Below are positions 18,169 through 27,575 of a stretch of 64,000 bases of DNA, piece by piece. The stretch's first letter is position 1. The number at the start of each line of letters is the position of its first letter. Position numbers and translations under genes: made by a program. Source of the stretch: Duganella alba (GTDB lineage: Bacteria > Pseudomonadota > Gammaproteobacteria > Burkholderiales > Burkholderiaceae_D); the NCBI RefSeq assembly GCF_009674495.1, contig NZ_WKJN01000010.1, forward strand, positions 1-64,000, written 5' to 3'. The notes under the pieces were generated by a model that saw only the letters and a list, made by a program, of their open reading frames with translations, was not told the origin of the DNA and did no database searches.

Positions 18169-18200
18169 GCTAACATGTGAACACCTATTCATACGTTAGC
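18169..18200 (+). promoter_or_regulatory. SmtB/ArsR-type operator overlapping the arsR-family start
   Basis: Arms GCTAACATGTGAACA (18169-18183) and TATTCATACGTTAGC (18186-18200) are complementary at 12 of 15 positions around CC. The core TGAACA-N3-ATTCA strongly resembles the 12-2-12 operators of zinc-sensing SmtB/CzrA-type repressors. The right arm ends 2 nt before the ATG at 18202 and contains TATTCA (18186-18191), a plausible -10. Transcription would then begin at or next to the start codon. Repressor binding would block both the promoter and the gene start. Confidence 0.7.
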
Positions 18201-18201
18201 A

Positions 18202-18531
18202 ATGATGAGCTGCCAACACGACTACTCCAACTGCGATCCGCAGATCGCGCAATTGGCCGATCTGTTCCATCTGCTGGGCGATCCGACGCGCTTGCGGATT
18301 GTGCTGTCCTGCATGCCGGCGCCGATTGCCGTCAGCGAAATCGCGTCTACACTGGATCTGAGCAGCTCGCTCGTGAGCCACCATCTGCGCCTGCTGCGCG
18401 CCGCCCGCATCGTCAAGCCCGAGCGCCAGGGCAAGCAGGTGTTCTATTCCGCCGCCGACGCCCATATCAGCGGCGTTCTCAACGATATGCTGGAACATAT
18501 CGCCGAACCTTCCACCGGAACCGAAGCATGA
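18202..18531 (+). CDS. ArsR/SmtB-family metal-sensing repressor
   Basis: The 109-residue winged-helix protein has the helix-turn-helix block VSEIASTLDLSSSLVSHHLRLLRAARIV and the wing QGKQVFYSAAD. His residues near the C-terminal helix (DAHISGVLNDMLEHIAE) fit an alpha-5 zinc site (D-x-H and H-x2-E type), so it is probably a Zn/Co/Ni sensor. N-terminal CQHDYSNCD adds Cys/His that could bind metal. It would release its operator on binding metal and allow expression of the exporter that follows, whose ATG overlaps this stop (ATGA). No ribosome site precedes the ATG and an in-frame stop at 18178 excludes a longer form, so a leaderless mRNA is likely. Confidence 0.88.
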   Translation: MMSCQHDYSNCDPQIAQLADLFHLLGDPTRLRIVLSCMPAPIAVSEIASTLDLSSSLVSHHLRLLRAARIVKPERQGKQVFYSAADAHISGVLNDMLEHIAEPSTGTEA

Positions 18532-19537
18532 GCAAGCACCACGACCACGAGCACCATGACCATGCGCCCCACGCGCACCACGATCATGGACACGACCACA
18601 GCCATGGTCACGGCCATCACCACCATCACGGCGACCCGAACACCATGGGCCGCGCGTTTGCCATCGCCATCGTGCTCAACACGGTGTTCGTGGCGGTCGA
18701 GTTCTTCTACGGTTTCCTGGCCAATTCGACCGCGCTGATGGCCGACGCCGGCCACAACCTGTCCGACGTGCTGGGCCTGATGCTGGCCTGGGGCGCCGCC
18801 ATCCTCGCCAAGCGCCTGCCGAACAGCCGCTACACCTACGGCCTGCGCAGCACCTCGATGCTGGCCGCGCTGTTCAACGCCATGCTGCTGATGGTGGCCT
18901 GCGGCGGCATCGCCTGGGAAGCCGTGCAGCAGCTGGTCCATCCCGATCCGGTGGCCGGCCTGACGGTGTCGGTGGTGGCCGGCATCGGCATCCTGATCAA
19001 CGGTTTCTCGGCCTGGCTGTTCATGTCCGGCAGCAAGGACGACATCAACATCCGCGGCGCCTACCTGCACATGGCCGCCGACGCCGCCATTTCGCTGGGC
19101 GTGCTGGTGGCCGGCGTGATCGTCGGCTACACCGGCTGGAACTGGCTGGACCCGCTGGTCAGCGTGGTCATCGTGGTGTTCATCGTCATCAGCACCTGGT
19201 CGCTGCTGACGCAGTCGCTGCGCATGATGATGGCGGCCGTGCCGGACAATGTGGACCGCGCCGGCATCGAGCAGTTCCTGCGCAGCCAGCCGGGCGTGGC
19301 CAAGGTCAGCGACCTGCACATCTGGGCCATGAGCACCACCGAGAACGCGCTGACCGCGCAGCTGGTGACGCCGGCCGGCTATCCGGGCGACGGCGTCATC
19401 GACGCCATCAGCAAGCAGCTGCGCGAGGACTTCGCGATCCAGCACAGCACGCTGCAGGTACGCCTCGGCGAGAGCGAACTGGAGTGCTGCCTGCAAGCGC
19501 CAGCACCGGTTTCAGCGCCGGCGCACGCCCACGCCCA

Positions 19538-19541
<4 letters not shown>
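18528..19541 (+). CDS. CDF-family cation efflux transporter (CzcD/ZitB type)
   Basis: The 337-residue inner-membrane exporter moves Zn(II) and related cations out by proton antiport. The N-terminal 40 residues are a His/Asp-rich metal-binding tail. Six transmembrane helices follow, with [13 protein letters not shown] (TM2) and [17 protein letters not shown] (TM5) carrying the paired H-x3-D transport sites of zinc CDF proteins. A cytoplasmic C-terminal domain ends in a His-rich tail (HAHAHAH). The start at 18528 overlaps the repressor stop. The gene ends with a 4-nt tail-to-tail overlap with cysM. Confidence 0.93.
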
Positions 19542-20470
<929 letters not shown>

Positions 20471-20532
20471 GGGAACCTCCGGCGAACAGGGAGAGAACTG
20501 CCAGTCTACCCTCTTCGCACGGCGGTTGCCAT

Positions 20533-21036
20533 TTACTTCACGTTGACCAGTTCGACGTCGAAGATCAGCGCCGAATTCGGCGGGATGCCGCTGCCCGGCG
20601 TCGGCCGCGAGCCGTAGGCCAGTTCGGCCGGAATGATCAGGGTGCGCTTGCCGCCCACCTTCATGCCGAGGATGCCCTGGTCCCAGCCCTTGATGACGCG
20701 GCCGGCGCCCAGCACGAAGTCCAGCGGCTCGCCGCGTGGAAGTGACGAATCGAACATGCGGCCGTGCATGCCCTTGGCCAGCGGACGGTACAGCCAGCCC
20801 GAGTAGTGCATGTAGACGGTGGCGCCGGCGGTGGCTTCCTTGCCGGTGCCGAGCTTGGTGTCGGTGACGATCAGCTGTTCGGCCGCCGGACCCGGCGTGG
20901 CCGAGCCGACCACCACCGGCGCGTCCGGCGCGGGCGCCGGCGCGGCCGTTGCCGCGTCAGGTTGCGGCGCCGGCGTTTGCGCCTGGGCGAAGGCGGCCGC
21001 CAACAGCATTGCTACAAATACGGAACTACGCTTCAT
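20533..21036 (-). CDS. FKBP-type peptidyl-prolyl cis-trans isomerase, periplasmic
   Basis: The 167-residue protein has a signal peptide ([19 protein letters not shown]) and a Pro/Ala-rich spacer to about residue 50. One FKBP domain follows ([62 protein letters not shown]). The aromatic pocket residues (Y, F, V, I, W, Y) appear conserved, so it should catalyse proline isomerisation during protein folding outside the cytoplasm. It is monocistronic on the minus strand between cysM and tcdA. Confidence 0.92.
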   Translation of the reverse strand: MKRSSVFVAMLLAAAFAQAQTPAPQPDAATAAPAPAPDAPVVVGSATPGPAAEQLIVTDTKLGTGKEATAGATVYMHYSGWLYRPLAKGMHGRMFDSSLPRGEPLDFVLGAGRVIKGWDQGILGMKVGGKRTLIIPAELAYGSRPTPGSGIPPNSALIFDVELVNVK

Positions 21037-21083
21037 GTCGATTCTTTCAATGAGGTCGATAGACAGCTCGACATGATAGCAAA

Positions 21084-21923
21084 CTAGACGGCGTCCGGGG
21101 CGGTTGTTGGCAAGGCGTCATCGGCCAGGCGGCGCAGCGCGTGGCCGGCGGCCACCATGCCGAAGGTGGCGGTGACCACCATCGCCGAGCCGAAGCCTGC
21201 GCAGTTGAGGCCGGTAACGCCGCCGCTGCGGTCGTCGCCATCCACCGTGCACACCTCGCCGGTTTCCGGGAACTTCAGCGGCTCCATCGAGAACACGGCG
21301 TCGATGTGGAACTTGGTCTTTTCGCCGCGCGGGAAGCCGTACTGCGCGCGCATGATCTTGCGCACTTTCTTCAGCAGCGGCTCCTGCTCGGTGCGGGCCA
21401 GGTCGCGCACCGAAATCTGCGAGGCGTCGGTCTTGCCGCCGGCGCTGCCGATGGTGATCACCGGCAGGTCGTGCTGGCGGGCCCAGGCCAGCATGGCGGC
21501 CTTGGCCTTGACCGAATCGGTGGCGTCGATCAGGTAGTCGAACTTGCCGCCGCCCAGCATCTGTTCCAGATTCTCCGGCTCGACAAAGTCCTCCACCTGG
21601 TGGACCTGGCAGAACGGATTGATCTGGGCGATGCGCTCGGCCAGCGCGGTGATCTTGGCCATGCCGACGGTGCTGCTGAGGGCCTGGATCTGGCGGTTGA
21701 TATTCGACTCGGCCACGTTGTCGAGGTCGATCAGGGTCAGTTGGCCGATGGCGCTGCGCGCCAGCGCCTCGACGATCCACGAGCCGACGCCGCCGACGCC
21801 GACCACGCACACGTGCGCGCTGCGGAAACGCGCCAGCGCATGCACGCCGTACAGGCGCGCGATACCGCCGAAGCGGCGTTCAAAATCGACATCGTCGAAA
21901 TCTGGGGAAGAGATGCTGTTCAT
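21084..21923 (-). CDS. tcdA: tRNA threonylcarbamoyladenosine dehydratase (E1-like)
   Basis: The 279-residue E1/ThiF-like ATPase forms the cyclic ct6A base from t6A at position 37 of ANN-decoding tRNAs. It has FERRFGGIARLYG near the start, the nucleotide loop VVGVGGVGSWIVEALARS, LIDLDNVAESNINRQIQAL with the conserved Arg, and an adenylating C-terminal part (VRDLARTEQEPLLKKVRKIMR). Length matches the family. The other genomic t6A player in view is the Sua5-type gene at 35.2 kb. It diverges from a secreted-protein gene over a 77-nt gap that contains a palindrome. Confidence 0.93.
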   Translation of the reverse strand: MNSISSPDFDDVDFERRFGGIARLYGVHALARFRSAHVCVVGVGGVGSWIVEALARSAIGQLTLIDLDNVAESNINRQIQALSSTVGMAKITALAERIAQINPFCQVHQVEDFVEPENLEQMLGGGKFDYLIDATDSVKAKAAMLAWARQHDLPVITIGSAGGKTDASQISVRDLARTEQEPLLKKVRKIMRAQYGFPRGEKTKFHIDAVFSMEPLKFPETGEVCTVDGDDRSGGVTGLNCAGFGSAMVVTATFGMVAAGHALRRLADDALPTTAPDAV

Positions 21924-21961
21924 CCCGCCATTTTAACGGACTGCGGACAAATCGATGTTAA

Positions 21962-21975
21962 TATCAAATTTGATA
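21962..21975. repeat. 14-bp perfect palindrome, candidate operator
   Basis: TATCAAATTTGATA is self-complementary and flanked by TGTT and AACA, which extends partial symmetry. It lies 25 nt upstream of the ATG at 22001 and 38 nt from the divergent tcdA start, so a bound dimer could control either gene. Confidence 0.5.
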
Positions 21976-22000
21976 ACATTTTCGACAGAAAGGACCGCCC

Positions 22001-23107
22001 ATGCGTGTGTGCTTGCCGCTGCTGCTGTGCTGCGCCACGGCGCTGGCCGCGCCGGAACCGCCGAAGCAGTATTCGCTCGACGGCGTGCGCAACGATCTGG
22101 CGCGCAGTTTCACGCTGCCGGCGGCGCTGCCGCTGGACCCGGCGCTGCGCAGCGCCGCCGACGAGATCAGCGCGGCGCATATCGCCCGCATCCAGGCCCT
22201 GCTGCCGGCGTGGCTGGAGGAAGAGAACCAGTTCAACAACGCCACCGGCAAGCAGGCCCAGACCTGGGAGCCCTATGTAGCCGTCTGGGCGCGGATGCTG
22301 AACGAACTGGGGCTGTGGCAGCTGGAACCCGGCGATGCCGCCTACGAAAGCGCCACGCTGGCGATCCTGCGCGGATCGACGCCATTCTGCAATCTCTACA
22401 GCGACGCCCGTGCCAGCGATTATGCCGCCCGCATCGCGCGCATCCAGACCCTGCCGGCGGCGCAGCGGCCCGCCATGCTGGCGGCCGAGCGCGAGCTGCT
22501 GGCGCACTGGGGCAAGCCGCGCGCCACGCTGCCCGCCTGGCCGCAACCGCTGCCGCAGGACGCCGCGCTGAGGCTGATTAAAACCGGCAAGCCGGCGGCG
22601 CGGCCGGCGCTGACGCCGGTGCTGGCGTCCGAGCTGCTGGGCGAGCGCAAGCCGTACCAGGATTTGCCGCAGGCCGAGCAATGCCTGCTGCAACAGTGGT
22701 GGTTCAAGTACAGCCTGCAACAAGGCGTGGCCCCGGCCACGGCGCTGAACGCTTACCGCTATGGCACCATGATCAACGTCACCGAGCGCCTGGCCGGCAT
22801 GGTCGATCAGCCGCCGGCGGCCGCCAGCGGCGCGCCGGTCTTCCCCACCCTGGCCGCGCGCTTCCTGGCGCATGGCGCCTCCATCATCGAAGTGCAACTG
22901 GACGCCAACGGCAAACTGCAGCAGGCCAGCATGGCCGAACGCAAGGTCGAGGTGCCCGGCATCCGTGGCGTGCGGCCGGTGGCGTTTGAAACCTTGTTCG
23001 ATCAGTCGGCGCTGCAGTATGCCGCGGACCATCCGCAGATCCAGCCGGCCGGCAAGAACCCGTACAAATTCCAGCTGCTGTGGACCATGCCGGAGGCGCC
23101 CAAATGA
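22001..23107 (+). CDS. Secreted protein of unknown function, 368 aa
   Basis: The protein has a signal peptide (MRVCLPLLLCCATALA, cleavage near residue 17) and no other membrane helix. The middle (residues about 40-270) is alpha-helical with many Trp/Leu/Gln. The last 80 residues (FLAHGASIIEVQLDANGKLQQASMAERKVEVPG and onward) have the alternating pattern of a TonB C-terminal-like beta domain, but this is only a resemblance. I assign no function. It overlaps the next gene by 4 nt (ATGA), and that product is also secreted, so the two likely act together in the periplasm. GAAAGGA lies just before the ATG. Confidence 0.8.
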   Translation: MRVCLPLLLCCATALAAPEPPKQYSLDGVRNDLARSFTLPAALPLDPALRSAADEISAAHIARIQALLPAWLEEENQFNNATGKQAQTWEPYVAVWARMLNELGLWQLEPGDAAYESATLAILRGSTPFCNLYSDARASDYAARIARIQTLPAAQRPAMLAAERELLAHWGKPRATLPAWPQPLPQDAALRLIKTGKPAARPALTPVLASELLGERKPYQDLPQAEQCLLQQWWFKYSLQQGVAPATALNAYRYGTMINVTERLAGMVDQPPAAASGAPVFPTLAARFLAHGASIIEVQLDANGKLQQASMAERKVEVPGIRGVRPVAFETLFDQSALQYAADHPQIQPAGKNPYKFQLLWTMPEAPK

Positions 23108-24099
23108 CGCGACGTTTCCTGTACCTGCTGCCGGCGCTGGCGCTGTGCGCGGCCGCTATGGCCGGCGCCGCCGAAGAATCGCCGCTGACCCAGCAGGCGA
23201 CCACGGCCTTCTGGCTGGGCGACTTTGCGGCGCTGGAACAGCAGAACGCGCTGCTGCGCCAGCCTGGCCACGTGGGCGCCGATGGCGTCCTCGAAATCGA
23301 GCTGTTCCGCATCGGCCTGAACAAGGTGACCGAGGCGACGCCGAAAGACCAGGAAGCCTACCTGACGGAACTGGAAAAACTGACGCTGCAATGGACCGTC
23401 GAGCGTCCGTCGTCGGCGCTGGCGCACGTGCTGTACGCGCGCACGCTGACCGCCCACGCCTGGTCGTATCGCGGCGGCGGCTACGTCAAGGACGTGCCGC
23501 CGGAGGCGTGGAAGGAATTCGACGCCTATCTGCGCCGCGCCGCCCAGCATCTGCTGGACCATGCCGAGGTGGCGATGACCGACAGCTATGCCCATATCAC
23601 GCTGCTGGAAATCGGCAAGGCCATGGACTGGAACGACCAGCAAACCTGGAACGTCATCAACGACGGCCTGAAGCGCAATCCGGACGACATCAGCCTGTAC
23701 ATGACCGCGCTGACGCAGATGCTGCCCAAATGGGGCGGCGACGCCAGGCGGCTGGACCAGTTCATCCGCCGCGCCACCGAGCAAAGCAAGGCGCAGTTCG
23801 GCACCGGCATGTATGCGCGGCTGTACTCGGCCGCCGCCGAACGGGATTATGGCCACGCGCTGTTCCAGGCCAGCCTGGTGGACTGGCCGACCTTAAAACA
23901 CTCCTATCAGGATATGCTGGAGCGCTACCCGAGCGTGGCGCGGCGCAACCGCTACGCCTACATGGCCTGCCTGGCCAAGGACAAGCCGACCATGCAGGCC
24001 CAGCTCGATGCGCTGGGGGACAAGGTGGACGCGGCGAGCTGGGGTCCGAATCCGCAGCGCAGTCTGGAAGGCTGCCTGCGCTGGGCCAGGGAAGGCTAG
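23104..24099 (+). CDS. Secreted helical-repeat protein of unknown function (DUF4034-like)
   Basis: The 331-residue protein has a signal peptide (MTRRFLYLLPALALCAAAMAGAA). The mature part is helical, with YARTLTAHAWSYRGGGYVKDVPPEAW and a set of TPR-like helices ending in a Cys-containing segment (MACLAKDKPTMQAQLDAL, EGCLRWAREG). The WSYRGGG block recalls proteins annotated with DUF4034; I am not certain of that number. Start 23104 overlaps the upstream stop. It ends 3 nt from the convergent M13 peptidase stop. Function unknown; the coupling to the previous gene suggests a two-protein periplasmic unit. Confidence 0.78.
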   Translation: MTRRFLYLLPALALCAAAMAGAAEESPLTQQATTAFWLGDFAALEQQNALLRQPGHVGADGVLEIELFRIGLNKVTEATPKDQEAYLTELEKLTLQWTVERPSSALAHVLYARTLTAHAWSYRGGGYVKDVPPEAWKEFDAYLRRAAQHLLDHAEVAMTDSYAHITLLEIGKAMDWNDQQTWNVINDGLKRNPDDISLYMTALTQMLPKWGGDARRLDQFIRRATEQSKAQFGTGMYARLYSAAAERDYGHALFQASLVDWPTLKHSYQDMLERYPSVARRNRYAYMACLAKDKPTMQAQLDALGDKVDAASWGPNPQRSLEGCLRWAREG

Positions 24100-24101
24100 G
24101 C

Positions 24102-26141
24102 TTACCACATGATGACGCGCTGCTCCGGTGGCAGGTACATCGGGTCGCCCGGCTTGATGTCGAAGGCTTCGTAGAACTCGGGCTGGTTCATCACCGTGCC
24201 CTTGGCGCGGAACTCGCCAGGCGAATGCGGATCGCTCTTGATCTGGGCGATGGCTGCTTCCGGCCGCAGCTTGGCGCGCCATTTCTGCGCGAAGCCGATG
24301 TACAGGCGCTGGGCGCCGGTCAGGCCGTCGAGCACCGGCGACGGCTTGCCGTTCAGCGAACGCTGGTAGGCGCGGTAGGTCAGCGACAGGCCGGAGTTGT
24401 CGCCGATGTTCTCGCCCAAGGTCAGCTCGCCGTTGATGTAGTAGCCCGGCACCGGGCTGTAGGCGCCATACTGCTTGACCAGGCCGGCGGCGCGCGCCTT
24501 GAAGGCGGCGCGGTCGTCGGCGGTCCACCAGTTGCGCAGGCGGCCCCGGGCGTCGTACTGGCTGCCGGAGTCGTCGAAGGCGTGGCTGATCTCGTGGCCG
24601 AAGGTGATGCCCAGCAGGCCGTAGTTGACCGCGTCCTCGGCCTTGACGTTGAAGAACGGCGGCTGCAGGATGGCGGCCGGAATGGTGATCGCGTTGAGCA
24701 GCGGGTTGTAGCTGGCGTTGACGGTTTGCGGCGTCATCGACCATTCCTCGCGGTCGACCGGCTTGCCCAGCTTGTCGATATTGCGCTGGCGGCTCCACAG
24801 GCGCGCGGCGCGCACATTGGCCACCAGGTCATGCGGCCGGGTTTTCAGCGCGCTGTAGTCGCGCCACTTGTCCGGATAGGCGATGTTCGGTTTCAGCGCG
24901 GCCAGCTTGGCCTGGGCTTCCTTCTTGGTTTCCGGGCCCATCCAGTCGAGCTTATCGATGCCGTCCTTGAACGAGGCGACGAAGTTGTTGAACATGGCCA
25001 TCACGCGCGGCTTGGTTTCCGGCGGCAGATACATCTTGACGTACAGCTTGCCGACCGCGTCGCTGACGGCGCCGTCGGTGAAGCGCAGCGCCAGCTGCCA
25101 CTGCGGTTCGTTTTGCGGCACGCCGCGCAGCACCGTGCCTTCAAAGGCGAAGCGCTGCTTGACGGTGGCGCTGTCCAGGTAGGACGCATAGCTTTCGATG
25201 ATGCGCCAGTTCAGGTAGCTCTTCCACGCTTCCAGCGGCACCTCGGCCACCGCCGTGGAGAAGCCGCCGAGGAAGCTCGGCTGGCGCACCACCGCCGACG
25301 ACGCTTTCGGCGCCAGGCCGGCGGCGGCAAAGTAGGCCTTCCAGTCGAAGGCCGGCGCCAGCTCGCTGAACTTGTCGAAGGCGACGCGGTTGTACGACTT
25401 GACCGGATCGCGCATCTGCACGCGGGTCCATTGCGCCTGCGCCAGGCGGGTTTCGAGGTCGAGCACCTGGGCCGCGTGGGCGGCGGCGTTCTGGTCGCCG
25501 CTCATGCCCAGCAGGGTTGCGATGTGGGTCAGGTATTGGGCGCGCACGGCCTTCAGCTTGGCGTCGTCGTCCTTCAGGTAGTAGTCGCGGTCGGGCAGGC
25601 CCAGGCCGGACTGGCCGATGTTCAGCGTGTACTGTTCCGTATCCTGGGCGTCGGGCGACACGCCGGCCGAGAACGGCGTCTGGATGCCGTTGCGCTGCAG
25701 GTAGGCGAACAGCGCCGGCAGGTCTTGCTTGTCCCTGGCGGCGGCCACGCGCGCCAGGTCGGCGCGCAGCGGCTTGAAGCCGGCGGCGTCGCGCGCCTTC
25801 TGGTCCATGAAACTGGTATACAGGTCGGCGATCTTGTGGGTTTCGCTGCCGGCCTTGCCGGGATTTTTCAGCGTGGCGTCGATCAGCGCGCGCAGCTGGC
25901 CCTGCGCGGTTTCGCGCAGTTCGATGTAGGTGCCCCAGGTCGACTTGTCGGCCGGGATCTCGGTGTTGCGGGTCCAGATGCCGTTGACGTAACCGTAGAA
26001 GTCGTCCTGCGGACGCACCGCCGGGTCCAGGGTTTTCACATCGATGCCGGACACCGGCGCTTCCTGGGCGGACAGCGAGGACGAGGCAAGCAGGAGCATG
26101 GCGCAGCAGGCGGCGCTGATCAGCGAACGGTTCACGAACAT
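24102..26141 (-). CDS. M13 family zinc metallopeptidase (PepO/neprilysin-like), exported
   Basis: The 679-residue protein has a signal peptide with a Cys-rich core (MFVNRSLISAACCAMLLLASSSLSAQ), a large N-terminal helical domain, and the catalytic domain. The zinc motif HEISH is at residues 516-520 (GHEISHAFDDSG), the third ligand Glu is in GENIGDNSGL, and NASYNPLLNAITIPAAIL gives the substrate-binding strand (N-x-Y/A). It should cut short peptides in the periplasm or outside. The C-terminus ends RVIMW, where many M13 enzymes have C-x2-W, so the terminal Cys is replaced. The four Cys-pairs of animal neprilysins are absent, as usual in bacteria. Confidence 0.93.
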   Translation of the reverse strand: MFVNRSLISAACCAMLLLASSSLSAQEAPVSGIDVKTLDPAVRPQDDFYGYVNGIWTRNTEIPADKSTWGTYIELRETAQGQLRALIDATLKNPGKAGSETHKIADLYTSFMDQKARDAAGFKPLRADLARVAAARDKQDLPALFAYLQRNGIQTPFSAGVSPDAQDTEQYTLNIGQSGLGLPDRDYYLKDDDAKLKAVRAQYLTHIATLLGMSGDQNAAAHAAQVLDLETRLAQAQWTRVQMRDPVKSYNRVAFDKFSELAPAFDWKAYFAAAGLAPKASSAVVRQPSFLGGFSTAVAEVPLEAWKSYLNWRIIESYASYLDSATVKQRFAFEGTVLRGVPQNEPQWQLALRFTDGAVSDAVGKLYVKMYLPPETKPRVMAMFNNFVASFKDGIDKLDWMGPETKKEAQAKLAALKPNIAYPDKWRDYSALKTRPHDLVANVRAARLWSRQRNIDKLGKPVDREEWSMTPQTVNASYNPLLNAITIPAAILQPPFFNVKAEDAVNYGLLGITFGHEISHAFDDSGSQYDARGRLRNWWTADDRAAFKARAAGLVKQYGAYSPVPGYYINGELTLGENIGDNSGLSLTYRAYQRSLNGKPSPVLDGLTGAQRLYIGFAQKWRAKLRPEAAIAQIKSDPHSPGEFRAKGTVMNQPEFYEAFDIKPGDPMYLPPEQRVIMW

Positions 26142-26164
26142 TCCTTTATGTGGTTGGATGTGCC

Positions 26165-26182
26165 GGACGATTATAACCGTCC
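26165..26182. repeat. Near-perfect 18-bp palindrome between divergent genes
   Basis: GGACGATTATAACCGTCC matches its reverse complement at 16 of 18 positions. It lies between the M13 peptidase start (26141) and the hemerythrin-PdxH start (26267), so it may be an operator for one of them. Confidence 0.35.
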
Positions 26183-26266
26183 AACAGTGCCGTATCGCAA
26201 CCTCGCTAAATCCCCGGTTTGGCGAAGTAATCTAGAATGGCGGTGTTACCAGCCAGAGTCCACGCC

Positions 26267-27502
26267 ATGAGCAACGCACTGTTCGACACCGCCCCCGATT
26301 TCAGCCAGCCCATCGCCGTGCTGAAGCACTGCCACGACCGCATCCGCAAGCAGCTGCAAACGCTGCAGAACCTGATCGCCCACCTGCCGCAGCATGGCGC
26401 CGATGTTGACGCACAGAAAGCCGCGCAGGCGGTGCTGAAATACTTCAACAATGCCGCCCATCTGCACCACGAAGACGAGGAGCAGAACCTGCTGCCGATG
26501 CTGCAGGCCACCGCGCGCGACGGTGACGCCACCCTTCTGGCAGAACTGGCGCCCGGCATTTTGGCCGGTCACGAGCAAATGGATAGAGACTGGACTATAA
26601 TCAAAACGCAACTTGAGCAGATCGCCAACGGCGCCAGCGCCACGCTGTCGGCCAGCGATGTCGCGCACTTCTGCGACACCTACGCGGCCCACATGGTGGT
26701 GGAGGAAACCCACATCGCGCCCATGGCCAAGCGGCTGTTCAGCGCCGAACAGATGGCGCAGCTCGGCGGTGCGATGCAGGTACGGCGCGGGATCACCCCC
26801 GACCTGCCGCACAGCCAGGTGCCCGAGCAGCAGGCGGCGCCGGTCAACAACACGGTGGCCGACGGCGTGGTGCTTGCGGACCTGCGGCTCGATTACGGCC
26901 GCGCCAGCCTGACGGAGCAGGACGTGCTGGACGATCCGATCGACCAGTTCGGCAAGTGGTTTGAGGAGGCCATGCATGCGAAGGTCAATGAACCGAACGC
27001 GATGAGCGTGGCCACGGTGGATGCGGACGGCAAACCCAGTTCGCGCATCGTCCTCATCAAGCAATACGATCAGCGGGGATTCACCTGGTACACCAATTAC
27101 GAGAGCCAGAAAGGCCGGCAGCTGCGCAGCAATCCGCACGCCGCGCTGCTGTTCTTCTGGAGTGAACTGGAACGCCAGGTGCGCATCGAAGGAAAGGTGG
27201 TGCAAACCGCCACCGAGGAAAGCGACAAGTATTTTTACAGCCGGCCGGTGAAGAGCCAGATCGCTGCGATCGCCTCGCAGCAGAGTTCGCCCATCGCCAG
27301 CCGGGAACAGATGGAAGCCAATTACGATGCCGCCGCCGCAGTCAGCGGCGAGCATCCGTTGCGGCCTGCGCATTGGGGCGGTTACCGCCTCGATCCGGTC
27401 CGCATCGAGTTCTGGCAGGGACGCCGTTCGCGGTTCCATGACCGGATCGTATATGTGAAGCAAGCTGATGGCAGCTGGGTGAAGGAACGCCTGCAACCGT
27501 AA
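26267..27502 (+). CDS. pdxH: Hemerythrin domain fused to pyridoxamine 5'-phosphate oxidase
   Basis: One uninterrupted 411-residue frame joins two proteins that are normally separate. Residues 1-165 are a hemerythrin/HHE four-helix domain with the expected di-iron ligands (H23, HHEDEE at 67-72, H102, H142, E146, H149). A Pro/Gln-rich linker (about 170-195) follows. Residues about 197-411 are a complete PdxH: LADLRLDYGRASL, FMN-binding RIVLIK and YTNYESQKGRQL, and signature IEFWQGRRSRFHDR at 380-393. PdxH oxidises PNP/PMP to PLP with O2. The hemerythrin part could bind O2 or sense it. No stop, RBS or obvious second start lies in the linker. The ATG at 26267 is preferred to one 10 codons earlier since the hemerythrin fold starts there; neither has a strong RBS. 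Confidence 0.88.
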   Translation: MSNALFDTAPDFSQPIAVLKHCHDRIRKQLQTLQNLIAHLPQHGADVDAQKAAQAVLKYFNNAAHLHHEDEEQNLLPMLQATARDGDATLLAELAPGILAGHEQMDRDWTIIKTQLEQIANGASATLSASDVAHFCDTYAAHMVVEETHIAPMAKRLFSAEQMAQLGGAMQVRRGITPDLPHSQVPEQQAAPVNNTVADGVVLADLRLDYGRASLTEQDVLDDPIDQFGKWFEEAMHAKVNEPNAMSVATVDADGKPSSRIVLIKQYDQRGFTWYTNYESQKGRQLRSNPHAALLFFWSELERQVRIEGKVVQTATEESDKYFYSRPVKSQIAAIASQQSSPIASREQMEANYDAAAAVSGEHPLRPAHWGGYRLDPVRIEFWQGRRSRFHDRIVYVKQADGSWVKERLQP

Positions 27503-27531
27503 GCAGGAACGTCTCCGTCAGGATCTCCAGG

Positions 27532-27554
27532 CCATCGCTGGCGATGGTCTTTTA
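27532..27554 (+). terminator. Rho-independent terminator after hemerythrin-PdxH
   Basis: CCATCGC and GCGATGG (27532-27547) form a 7-bp stem with a 2-nt TG gap, followed by TCTTTTAA. It lies 30 nt after the stop and 22 nt before cfa, so the two genes are probably separate units. Confidence 0.6.
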
Positions 27555-27575
27555 ATCCTGACGTGGGAGGTTATC

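Noticed and set aside
22872..26270. Long plus-strand open frame (over 1100 codons)
   Set aside because: It runs out of frame through a secreted-protein gene and antisense to the M13 peptidase; composition is typical of GC-rich shadow frames.
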